Shown here in pieces: positions 38,233-49,694 of a stretch of 64,000 bases of DNA (position 1 is the first letter of the stretch; the number at the start of each line of letters is the position of its first letter). Source of the DNA: Clavelina lepadiformis (taxonomy: Eukaryota > Chordata > Ascidiacea > Aplousobranchia > Clavelinidae); contig NC_135247.1 of the NCBI RefSeq assembly GCF_947623445.1, positions 2,420,501 through 2,484,500 of the forward strand, written 5' to 3'. The notes beneath the pieces are model-generated. The model was not told the DNA's origin. It saw only the letters and a program-made list of their open reading frames with translations, and ran no database searches. A program made the translations under genes and the position numbers.

Positions 38233-41200
38233 ACTGCAAAAAAAAATGCCTTATTGTTAGGTTGAAAAAGAAGTGGCTATTTTGTCCTCGTTTTTCGGCT
38301 GCATGTTATCCACAATCGAGGCTAGTTATAAGCCGTTAACAGATTGCTAATAGTAAGCGCCTTTCGTTTGCCTAACAGATAGTTTAAAAACTGGCTGACC
38401 CGTAGTTCTGCTAATGCTATCCATAAGCCAAAAATACCCTAATAGCAATCCATAATTTTCTTTTCTTAGCGCTTAGGTAAATACACTTGTTAATAATAAG
38501 CCAGTTTTATTTTGCAGCACGTTTTCACAATGAGAATATGCAATGGCCAGAAACAACTTTTAAACAAACATCAATCAAAAAGATTTTGATACACTTTCTG
38601 AGTTGGCCGTTTTCCAATGCCAAAAACGTGAAACTCAAGCAAACGATACAAAGATGAAGCTTGTGTTGGATACTCATAATCAAATACAAAGTACACAGAA
38701 AGCAACATCAAAATACATTCAAAGCATGAAACTTTACCGATTGGAATGTACGATTGATAATTTAATTATTGATCATTAAACAACAGTTACCAGGAAATTC
38801 CGGAACAACCATACACATTATAAATGGTTGTTGACGAGCTTTATCTTTTATGTCTAATAAACATCCATTACTGTCAAACACAATGACATACTTTGAGCCT
38901 GCAGAACAGACTTTCTCTGCCAGCCTTTGAAAAACGACATAGCTCCCCTTTTCTGAGCCTTCTTCTACAAACGAGACGCCAAGAGATGATAGAAAGCTGG
39001 ACCATCGAAAGGAACAGTTGGAACGGAACTCTTCGTAGCCCTGACTAACTAAAGCAGCGTATTCCTTGATACACTGCAGAGTAAAATAAAGCAATCAATG
39101 AGTAAGATATAAAATTCTTATAAATTCTATAAAATCAACACCTTACTGCCACGTGTAACACATCTTATGCCAATTTACCTCAATCGGATGAACGCAATAT
39201 TGCGAGTATTTTTGAAAGATAACATCAACGTCATTTCTCTTCGCCAGATGACGAATTTCCATCAGTCGATGTTCACGATTGGATTCCCAATCATCGGCAG
39301 CTCTCTTTCTCTTTCTGCTCTTGCAGTACCCGATTCATCATCGCTTTTTGATTGTCCGCTCTTTTGCGGACGGCTAAATCAAGAGCTACCCACGGCTTCT
39401 CTCCACCGCATCCCAAAACCGGATACTCCTTTACAATGTTTTTTGATATTAATTGTCGCTCAGCCCTCTCTGATTTGCGGCCCAAAGTAACAGATATTAT
39501 TTCTTCAATACGTCTCACAAGGTATAAAAATTGAGAGGCCTGAAGATTATTTTTGGTTACAGTGTTAAGAAATTCTTTTTCCACGCCTGAGAACGGAAAT
39601 TCACTTCCTAGCCTTCCTGGATAAGGTACCAACTGATAGGGTGGAATGGAACAGCAGCTAGAAGACACCTTGTTAAACGCATGAGAGCCAGTCGGTGCAT
39701 GAGAGATGGATTGGTTGGAAGACACGTCGTCGCTATTGGTGGATACATTCACGCTTATATCACTATCGTTTGCTGACGCGAACGAAAAGGATGTGGACGG
39801 CCCATCGGTGTCGTCTTCAAGAAGGGTAAGCATACCTTCAGAAATTGCACATGGTATGCTGTCAAGATCTTGAGTTTTGGTCTGGATAAAACAAACAGTT
39901 AACCGTTATTAACCAGCTGTTTTAATACAAAAAACTATGTCACTGCATCGTAATACAATAATTAAAAATATTATACGCACCTCACGAAATAACACTTCAG
40001 CAAGGAAATTCATTAATCGTGTTCTTTCTCCAAAAGATAATGTGACAAACTCTTCTTTGACGATAGCATGTGTGAGTGGCAAGTCAGCAACTTGTAATCC
40101 ACTCTCTAAACAATAGTCGCCATTTGTTAAAACACCTGACATACAGGAAACTAACAACATAGGCTAAATACATCGAAATAACCCTATCAAATTAGAAATA
40201 GTTCGCTAAAAATTGAAACTTGGCGAAATTCGAAAAAGTTTCAAAGTTTTATTTAATAAAAAAAGAAATTATTACCAAAAATTTGTAATTATAATTATAT
40301 ATTCCTATAGGAATTTTTGGCGTTGGGTTATGGCAAAGAAACGTAAATAATAAGCCGCAAGCCTATTCCAAAGCACGTAAGACACTACATTATGTTCTAA
40401 AATTAACACCACGGGAGGTGAAAGTATAGGTCTGTTTCCTTTCGAAACTAAGCAAAGGTTAGATAACTTGTAAAATGTAACATTTTATACCAAACGCGGG
40501 AAAAAGGTTTAAAATAAAAATGCACGTCATTGCATTAGAGTTGGGCACCGCCATTGATGTAACGCGAATTGGAAATAAGTCCAGATGCTTTCTTCCTACA
40601 AGTATCGTAACCTAACCGCGTGAAAGTTTACATCGTAGAACTGTTATAATACATAGTAGCTCGTTTTAAAACTAAAATGTGGCATTTGCACAGTTGGCAG
40701 TATGCTATGCTTAAAAATCCTTAGAAATAGCCAAAGATGCCTTACTGGTAGCGCCACATGTTGATCTGCTGCCAAGACATTGTCAAGCAACAATCTAAGG
40801 AAACCAGCGTTTTAGCGCGAAAATGACATTTCATAAAGCTGGCGTTAAAGGGCATCAATGCAATAGGAGTTATTTTACGCAATTACTAGGCTATAAATTA
40901 TACAATTATTATAAATCGAAACAACCAACAAAAGCTAAATCAAAGTGGTTTGGATATACGTAACATTTCATTCAAGAACAGCCTATGTTTCATACCTATA
41001 CTTTCTCATTTTGTTCATAATAGCATACAGGAGGGTTTCAATTGCAGCATACCTTTCAACGCATCCACAATATTTTCAGATAAGCCACACTTAGCCGCTT
41101 CTTCCGCAAGATAACCCATCACCCGACTTGTACTGTGGCGAAGATAAAAAGACAAAATCAAGTGCGGACATGACAAATAATACCACAATCTTTTTTCTTA

Positions 41201-41468
41201 GCCATTATGACGTTTCAATGCATAACCCTTGGTTCTCTTTTTCCGGCAACTAAATGTTAGGCAAGAAATTCAAAATGTCTAGTAATAAGGTCGCAATAAC
41301 GGTAGGTTTCTAAATAATAGGTCATTAGTTAGCAATCCTACATATTAGGCTGAGAATTACTAACAACAAGGAAGGAAACTTGGAAATATACTAACAATGA
41401 GACTTAATTGTTAAATGCACTAATTATAAGCCTTTTGAACTAACAATAAGGCATTATTTTTTGCAGTG
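38233..41468. mobile_element. CACTG-ended DNA transposon (CMC/EnSpm-like)
   Basis: A 3236-bp insertion in exon 11 of SLC6 copy B. The ends are inverted repeats of about 29 bp, starting CACTGCAAAAAA at the left and ending TTTTTTGCAGTG at the right, nearly identical and continuing through GCCTTATTGTTAG. Removing the element and one copy of the flanking TG restores the reading LYAV-YIAI seen in the paralogues, so the ends are exact and the target duplication is 2 bp (TG). The subterminal 200-300 bp is full of short variants of CTAACAATAAGG, as in EnSpm/CACTA elements. No DDE transposase was recognised; the interior holds one minus-strand multi-exon gene, so the element may be non-autonomous. Confidence 0.85.
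38762..41132 (-). CDS. Multi-exon gene carried inside the transposon, unknown
   Basis: Minus-strand exons: 41053-41132 (ends ENIVDALK), 39981-40135 (NGDYCLESGLQVADLPLTH and a second half ending FLAEVLFRE), 39179-39881, and 38762-39073 (terminal, stop at 38762). Phases fit between the first three. The third exon is open for 190 codons from TKTQDLDS, then changes frame by one base in a purine-rich run near 39293, after which DDWESNREHRLMEIRHL reads on to a clean donor. One frameshift, in the genome or the assembly, therefore breaks it. The last exon includes SSFLSSLGVSFVEEGSEKG and VIVFDSNGCLLD. I recognise no transposase catalytic motif and no known domain. It could be an accessory transposon protein or a captured host gene. 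The 5' end is unclear. Confidence 0.6.
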
Positions 41469-42604
41469 TGTATATTGCCATAACTACAAGAAACGCTTGG
41501 AAAGAGGTCAGTGGTGACAGAACAGTAAGATTTTTGTCTTTAGTTTTACAGTGGGTAACATTTTTTGTGAAACAGCCTCGCAGGCAAAAGAAAGAAAATC
41601 AGTCAGCGAAGGAAGACATAGTATCTTGTGAATTGTTTGACACTGACGAAGAGAAAGAGACGCTTTGGAGAACTGGCTCGACCAAAGGTATCCCATAAAA
41701 ATCTCCAAATGTTTAACTAAAACAATTAAGGCTATAGGCTATACAGCAAAACTTATCAAAACATTAATCACTCTTTAACTTGATTTAAATTTTGGTCAGC
41801 TAAATTTGATTTTTTTTTAGGACAACAACTGGAAATGATCTTACCGGGTATTTAAACCATTTTATTAACAGCTACTAGAAATGTCTGTTACAGATTAAAA
41901 AGCATTTTATTACGATACGTGATCAAGGTCATAGTTCTTCAATTTTATATGCTTTGTGATATCTTTCCATGTTCTGTTTCCCCTATATCGTATAGTAAAC
42001 AAACGTTTATACCAAGTTATTGCAAATATTAGAACGAAAGCTATTAAGTCTTTTCCGTGTCATTCCACTCTTTGTCATAATCTCTCGACGGATAAGAACA
42101 AACATTGATGACTCAAATTTAATAAACTGAATAACGACATAACAACCTATGGAAATACTGATTCGATAACATACAACATACACGCGGGCGTGGTCATGGT
42201 AATTTACCTAATATCCTAACTGTTCACAACGCCGCATGGTGCAGCACAAGCATAAAAATTGTTAATAATGTCGAGTGTCAAAACATTTTGGTTATGCACG
42301 TTATTTTTGGTTATATGATTTGGATAGTAATCAGCAAAATAAACAGCTTTCTTGATTAATTATTATCACGCGTGCCAGGGGTTGCCGCTTCCTGCATGGT
42401 GTAGCAGCATCACGATGTGTGTGAAACTAAGTGGAAAACCACCAAGGGACAAAAGACCACGTATGTTGGTGTACACGAAGCGAGGCAATACAAATGAAAT
42501 ACCAAGCGCCATAATATGAATAGTAGATAAACTTGGCCCATAGATGTATGGGTTATTTGTGCAGATTATTGCAGATATTGTCTTCACATGACGTCAGTAG
42601 TTTC

Positions 42605-45600
42605 CTAAAGCATTTCTACTTCTTCGTCATTGTCGAAGCATTTGCCCGGCCTCTGCTCTCCAACCATCGGTTCTTTCGGCTTTTCCTGTCCGCGAAGCTG
42701 TTGTTCAACAAAGAACTGTTATGTTCCTACAAAACTCGGTGGAAAAGCTCAGTGTTTTCGACGACTCACCTCTCTCCAAGACTTTTGTGACACTATAGTG
42801 GTATAAACAGCATAGAGTGGTATCCACACAGCTGAACTTGCTGATATAAAATGACAAAGGACTTGAGCCCAAGGTGGATAGATATAGTTACCGTAAGACA
42901 TTGGACTGTGGACAGCAACGTAGTAAATGGACACCGTCTGCAGGTTTGGGCAAACATAGAAAAAATGTGACCTTCATAGGTTGCCCAAAGTCAACTTGTC
43001 TTTAAACGCAATGTGCAGTAGAAACGTGGACGAAACGCAGCTACACTTACCATGCATAAAATCGGCCCTACGTATTTCCATATGAAAATAATCAGAGGTC
43101 GGATCTTGCTAGGTCCTATCATTCGGTTGATTTCATCCCAGTGACGGTCAGCACCGTACACCCAACCAATTGCTATACACTCACAGGCAGATATGAAGAA
43201 CAAACTCCAACCTGCCATACCGTAGGTGTTGAAAATTTCAAAAACGTAAACGCCTCCCTGTAAACGTTGAAACGTTTGCTTTAGTTTGTAGAGCAATTTA
43301 AGCTTACCATAACTGCATGGATTAAAAACTACTGTTTTTCCTACCTTGGTTACAAATATCAAACCGACAAGATAAAAGCCCAAGCAGCCGAAAGCCAGAA
43401 AGATTTGCCTTGAATATTTGTGGAATGTTCTCAATGGCCGAAAATAGTCAAGGAATAATGCACAGAAGGTTTCGACGTTTATCAACTAAAACAAATCTAG
43501 TTTTTAGTTTGTGAACTCGTTCTTATTGTTATTAATCATGCTACAAGTCACGTACTGCCCAGTCACTTACTTGAGAATCGAAGCCCATAAGAAAAATTGT
43601 CAGGAAAAACATGGCGTTCCAAAACTGTGGCAAAGGCAAGAAAGTTAACGCTTGTGGATAAACTATAAAGATTAATCCGGGGCCAGATTGCGCAACTTCG
43701 TCCATAGTTTGATTCTGAGTCGTACAAAATGTTTGTCAAAAATAAACGCAGGTCGTTTTGCATTTTGTCTCATCACTCTAAACCAACCTGAGCATGCGCC
43801 ATGGAGCCCAAAGTTGAAAAAACGGCAAAGCCGCAGAGAAAACTCGCCAGACAGTTTGACAACACAATCATCAGAATATCTCTGGTAAACACAGCCACTG
43901 GTTTTAGTTTGAAACAAAGCGACTCGGTGGATATGAATTCTTTAAGTCGGAGGTTTTTCGTTTTATTGACAATGCTTGAGGGTCGTTATTAATAATCATT
44001 TTTATTTACTTCAAAAAATTTTGGTGGTATTTGTTGTAGCTTCCAAGCGTTGTCAGACTGCCAGCGGCCACACAGAAAGAATAGAGAACTTGTGTCGCCG
44101 CACCTACCCATACCTGTAAAAAGCAACATGCTCAATTACATACAAGCACAGGGTTTTCATACCGACAAAATCCTAAAGACCCAGGAAAAAAGGGTTGACA
44201 AAATGCCAGTAGAAACATCGTCGTCTTCATTGTTTGCTTCGTGAACGTGAGAGACTCCATGTTGCGGCGAGGCAACGTATCGCAGTAAAAGTAAAAAGAA
44301 GACACAGCGGCTGCACTACTCTTTCAGTAACAGTTGCTCACCTTTTATCTTTACTTATACAGGATTTAGTTTCTTATACCGCATTTGGGTATCTTTATCT
44401 ATAAGACGAGTTTTTTGAAAACTGGGTTTTATGATTTTTGCCTTTTCAAATACGTCCAAGATCTTTTTGTATGGATGTTTGTATCAATTACCGAATTAGA
44501 ACAACATTAATTCGAAAATTTATAAAAGTGTTGCATAAGACCTTCAGCCGAAGCAATGGGACCAGCCACGTAATACGAAAACCATTTGGCTTAACTCAGG
44601 AAATTTTGAAATTATTTCGGTGACGATAATATCCTGTTTTTGATATAAAGAGGCGTGGTCCTCCTTATTGAAACAAAACTTCTTACTTCGGCGTCTTTCA
44701 GCAGTGTTACATTTGGTGTGAGGTAGTGATAGATTCCCAATGAGGCACCTTCTAACGTTGCCCCTCTCACGACCACGACAAGTATCAAGACAATTGGTAC
44801 CGTTGCAGTGAAGTAAACCACCTGGTAACGGCAAAGTTTACCAGAGTTTACAGTATGAAAAAGATGCAAAAACCAACTAACACTTGTTAACATGTTATTA
44901 AAAGTGTATTTTTCCTTGCATTGTGTATTTATGTTGTGTATTTATCGTTGCAGTGAAGTAAACCACCTGAAAAACCACTTGCTGGTTGAAGCCCTAACTG
45001 CTAGTAACATTGTGACGACGAATTAATCTAGATTTACCAACCTTTGCTGACCACTTTATTCCTTTAAAGATTGCCAGGTAGCCTAAGATCCAGATTAAAC
45101 CCAAATAAAGCACGAGGTCTAAACGTAAGGAGCCAAGTTCTTCTATTCCTGAAGAAATTCCCAATACTTCATAACTGCAGTGAAAAGGTTTTGTTGAACA
45201 TTGTTCTTATTTTACCAAGTCTACGAGCAATATTGCTAAGATCCTCACTTCCAAAATTGCTCGGCCGACGACATTGTCTGTGTTTGATTTGTTACGTTCG
45301 TTAAAATTGAGATTGCAGTGGTAGTGTTGAAAGCCGATGTGTTGGAAACATCAGTAACAATGTCAATGCCCACACAGCCATCTCTGTTCCATTCGTTATC
45401 ACAGGTAGCCCACGGCAATCGCGAATTAAAACTTGAAACCAGATATTTCAAAACCCACACCAATATAATGACATAGGAGAGGTTGGAATGGAAGATCATA
45501 GTGGCGCAGGCGAAAGCGATTCCTGAACAAAATCCAAGGATGTTAATGGTTTGCAATGGTTTACACAACTGATAAATTAGTTGGTTTATCTTAACAGCGT

Positions 45601-45989
45601 TTGTCACAGCCACAAAAAATGTGGCACTTAAGTTACCTTTAAATATAGGTACAGTAGACCAAGAAGCGATTACACCTTTTCGTACCAACTGTCCAAGCGA
45701 AATTTCAAGAATCAGTAACGGAATAGCCAAAACTATTACTGATAGCCAATAGGGCAGAAGAAAGGCTCCTGTCGATTATTGCACAACACATTGGTTAAAT
45801 AAAAATAATAAAAATGTTTCCAGTTTAAAAAAGCGTGATATTGCACCAACCTCCACCATATTTGAAGCAAAGATAAGGAAACCGCCAAATATTTCCCAAG
45901 CCAATGCACACTCCTGCGCTCGATAGAATAAAATCCCAGCGTTTGCTCCAAGTCTGTCGCGGTTTGTCGCTCAAAGAATTCTTCCCCAT
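42605..45989 (-). CDS. SLC6 Na+/Cl--dependent transporter, copy C
   Basis: Twelve exons on the minus strand: 45851-45989, 45637-45768, 45249-45522, 45042-45174, 44687-44821, 44010-44113, 43788-43881, 43571-43714, 43345-43485, 43051-43257, 42770-42937, 42605-42697. They give 1764 nt, 587 aa. Exons 2 and 4-11 have the same lengths as copy A, and every phase matches. Helix 1 reads [14 protein letters not shown], loop 2 has [10 protein letters not shown] with several N-glycosylation sequons, helix 6 reads [10 protein letters not shown], then QSGPGLIF, and helix 8 keeps the usual GFDSQ that copy A has lost. Helix 10 has [15 protein letters not shown]. The tail ends EVEML, as in copy A. It looks intact and is convergent with copy A and pseudogene B. 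The substrate cannot be read from sequence; GABA/taurine/glycine-type carriers are the nearest relatives in style. Confidence 0.93.
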
Positions 45990-47772
45990 TTTCGACGTTG
46001 AATCAGTTTAAATGAACATTCTATGCTTAGCGTAGCCCACAATAAAAATTTATTCACACTGGTAATAGCTGTATCGGAAGGACAAAATACATTGCTGGTC
46101 ATGGGAATAAACATCCCTGAATTGGTCCCCTAAAAGGAGTTTTCACTCCGTATGTGCTTTGTCTCACGGGAAATTTTGCTTGTATAAAAGAATTAATTCA
46201 CCAGCTGAGCTCCTGTTGTTATTGAAATTATGCAAACATAGTATTTTTAGACAAGAAATTTGTTCCACGTTTTACGCCAAAACAAGAAAACCAGTTAAGA
46301 TGACGCATACACTTCTATTTCAAATTGTTTTTCAACATGATGTACGCTTTGAGCAATAATGACTCATACCAACACAATTCTAAAACCTTAAAACGCGACT
46401 TAAGAGTCGTCACGTGACGACCTGCAAAGCACTGATTTAACTTAACAAAAATTTGCTGGGTAATTGCGCACAGAATCATAAACTCACGAAAGTGAAGCCA
46501 AATATTAATTTAAAAAAGCACATCTTTGTCAGTGTTTCTCAGCTTGAAAAACGTTTTCTTATTTTAACGCCAACTGACAACTATATTAACATGAAACCTT
46601 GCCGTCACATATATACAGTATATAGCAAAGCACTTTCTATTAAAAAGATTGCGATTTTTTGCGCATGTTCTGCTTTGACCGCAGATCCATGTTTCTGTGG
46701 CACTTCTGCAGTAAATTACATATTCTTTGCTGCTAAGATGATTTCATTTCTACTGTAAATGAAAAACCGGAAAGTAGAACATCACATTTTGACTCAGGAA
46801 ATATTTCGTCGTTACTGTTTACACTAATGGCTTTTGGCTTTGCTGCAGTACTGAAATTTGCTGAAAGCTCATGCAGTGTGTTTTACAGCGTCTCTATCAT
46901 CACGCTATAAAGCGACGACAAAGAGCAACCTCTACTTAGAATTATATGTTAACATTTTTCTTGCCACCATATTCGATTGCAATTTAATGTAAATGAACTC
47001 AACCAGCCAAGAACGATAGTTTTATGCCAGGTTTATCCACTAACTTGCTCTTTTGTTTTTGTTACCAAACTATCGTCAGCTTTGTTAAGAAGACGTCATC
47101 CATCCTCATGTCATGTACGTTCATGTTGCAGTTGATCACCAGTTTCTTGATTACTTATTCATTTTTGAGAAATAAGTTGTACAGCCGTGGAATTATTTCA
47201 TCTGCGTGTAACCGAAGAAGAAACCACATCGCAGATATTTAAAGTCACGTTTTGAATAAATAACCGGGAAACTGGTAATTAGCCTAAGATCACCTATAGG
47301 TTCATCTTGTAAAACTGCTACAGGAGTATGCGGTGACACCGATCTAATTTATACAAATTTATGCTTACAGTCTGAAATACAGATTTTGGGTTTGTCTTAC
47401 TTTGGCCGCCTATACTGTTAATTTCTGTATCATTTCTTAGTATTCTGTTATAATGGTTTGCGTTCTGCTTAAAACTTCCGTCATAGACGTCATAACCTTG
47501 TTTTCATAAGCCAGGAAACATTTTTATGAAATATTCGGTTAATGGCTTTTTATCCACTGCTCGATTTTCTGTCTTTAAGGACGACTTATTTTTGTAAAAA
47601 TGAGTCAGCGTCGTAAACGCTAAATAAGCTTTACTGCTGACGGCTATACAGCAACCGCTTGGAAATCTTATTTCATGTTTTTTTCTGCGTAGGCTATATT
47701 TCGTCATGTTTGAGAAAACCTAATTTGTTACCGGCCTTTTTCTAGTGCCGGTTCGAAGAGACCTGCAGTTAA
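45990..47772. other. Intergenic DNA upstream of SLC6 C
   Basis: About 1.8 kb. Contains the presumed promoter of SLC6 C near its right-hand start. Short ORFs of 60-101 codons have no recognisable homology. Nothing else was seen. Confidence 0.45.
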
Positions 47773-49694
47773 CTATAAGATTGTATTTCATAAATGGTGA
47801 AAACTAGGCACATCTACACAGCATGATCTCGCTAGAATGTCATCATCACTCGTTGTGGCAACAAACAAAGAGTAGCCAAATGGACAATCCCTTCCGCCTG
47901 GAGGCAGACAAGATTGCGGAATGACGAGTCAAGCGTAAAATAACACACTCCCACCCTCCAATAAATTTCGCTCTGGCATTGTTTGAAGATCAATCAGCAT
48001 AACAGGCTATAGGCTAAGTATATGGTATATATAACGACAAACTACAATGTAATCACGAAGCAACAGCCATTACTTTTGTTACCCAGATGAATTTGTCAAT
48101 TTTGAAGGAAACTTTTTCGACTACGTATGTTATACTGGACTACATAATAAAGGTTTACAAACACGATTATTTTACACACAGCAAAATGGTGCACCAGTGA
48201 CAGAAATTATGATTATTTCACCAATAAAAACAAACCAAAATCAAGGTACAGCATTTCTATACAGATTATGTAAACACAAACATTACATTGCAAACCAAAG
48301 CAAAATTTAAAATAACTTGTTATAAAAGAAATTTAAACATATGATGACTATACCAACACAATAGCACCAACACAATAGAAAGTATTTGTGGGTTACAAAT
48401 CACGCTTCATGCTAATAACACTATGGAAAGGCATCCCTGTATGATGATCTTCTCTGCTTAGGTTAAGCCTGTTAAAATGTACCCTTAACGTCCGTTCACG
48501 ATTGTGAATGAGATAATTTACGTGCGGCAAAGCCTTAATAACTTCATAGGGGCCTGAATAAGGGAGGTGAAACTTTCGCTTTTCATCTTTTGATATGACA
48601 GTGTTTCGCAGCATGACCTTGTCTCCTACTTGAAACTCCGCTTGTCTCGATATCGACTTGTCGTAACGTTCTTTCATGGATTGCCGACGTTGGTCGAGTC
48701 TTGTTTTCACCACTTCGTGGACAAGCCGCATACGGTCTTGTAAATCGAACATTGCCGACGATGATGGATGTCTTGAAGGCTGTCCAGTCATCAAATCTGC
48801 TGGTAACCTCAATTCTCGTCCAGTCAGATGGAAATGTGGAGAAACACCTGTCTCTTCGTGTCGACTGGCGTTATAGATCGCACAAATTGAGGAGAGGGAT
48901 TTAGCCCAGGATAGTGGATCGCGCTGGACATAATTCTACATGATGGAAAGGATTGTTCTGTTGGCCCTTTCAACCGCTCAGTTCCCAGAAAGGTGGTATT
49001 CTGTGGTTCTTGATATCTTGCAGCCGAAAATATCAATAATCTCTTTAAACAACTGGCTCTCAAAGTTTCCTCCTCGGTCGCTGTGAATACGCTCCGGAAC
49101 ACCATGAATCGTCATCCAGTTATGATAGAGAACGAATGCCGTTTCTTGGGCTGTCTGTGATGCCATTGACCAAGCCTGCATGTATTTGGTGTACATATCA
49201 GTGGCTACCAGTATGTAACGGTTTCCTGAATGTGTCACAGGAAGTCCTCCCAGGGCGTCAATCTCTATTCTTTGCAATGGTTCCAACTCATCGGAATGTA
49301 CCAAGTGCGCTCTTGGTGTTCTAGAAGGAGCTTTACGTAAATCACAGAGTGTGCAACTCTCACAATACTCACGGACATCCGTTTTCCAGCGGGGCCAGCA
49401 AAATCGTCTTGAAACTCTTTCATCTGTTCTATCAACACCCATGGGTCCTCCACCATGTGATGCGTCATGTAGCGCTTTCAGATCTCTCGGACGCATGTCT
49501 TTAGGAACCAGTAAGTAACTAAGAAACTGTAAGATTGTATTTCATTAATGGTAAAAACTAGGCAAACTAGTACTGATCTCGCTAGAATGTCATCAAAACT
49601 GGTTGTGGCAACAGACAAGGCGCAGCTAAATCGACAAGCGCTTCCGCCCGGAGGCAGACAAGACTGCGGAATGACAAATCAAGCGTAAAACAAC
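47773..49694 (-). mobile_element. Fossil Ty3/gypsy retrotransposon fragment
   Basis: A broken remnant on the minus strand holding only the 3' part of pol. At 48978-49496 are the zinc-binding H2C2 region and the integrase core (HSDRGGNFES and DALGGLP are visible). At 48393-48812 is the C-terminal integrase region with a VGDKVMLRN-type motif. Gag, protease, reverse transcriptase and RNase H are absent. Direct repeats of about 170 bp bracket it (about 47773-47945 and 49527-49694), sharing GATCTCGCTAGAATGTCATC and GGAGGCAGACAAGA; they are probably pieces of the long terminal repeats. The repeats are visibly diverged and the coding part has a few breaks, so the insertion is not recent. Confidence 0.85.

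Larger units (their letters stand above)
37765..41698 (+). pseudogene. SLC6 transporter copy B, truncated pseudogene
   Basis: Only the last three SLC6 exons are present. Exon 10 (37765-37974) matches copies A and C but has one extra codon, giving [15 protein letters not shown]. Exon 11 starts at 38101, has an in-frame TAG at 38142-38144 where the paralogues read Tyr of SYG, and is cut after LYAV at 38232 by a 3.2-kb DNA transposon. Its remainder resumes at 41471 (YIAITTRNAWKE) and ends at 41506 before GTCAGT. Exon 12 (41576-41698) encodes a C-terminal tail ending STKGIP, unlike the EML ends of A and C. Exons 1-9 are absent, so it cannot make a transporter. The tail is longer than in A and C and remains open. 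Confidence 0.9.
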
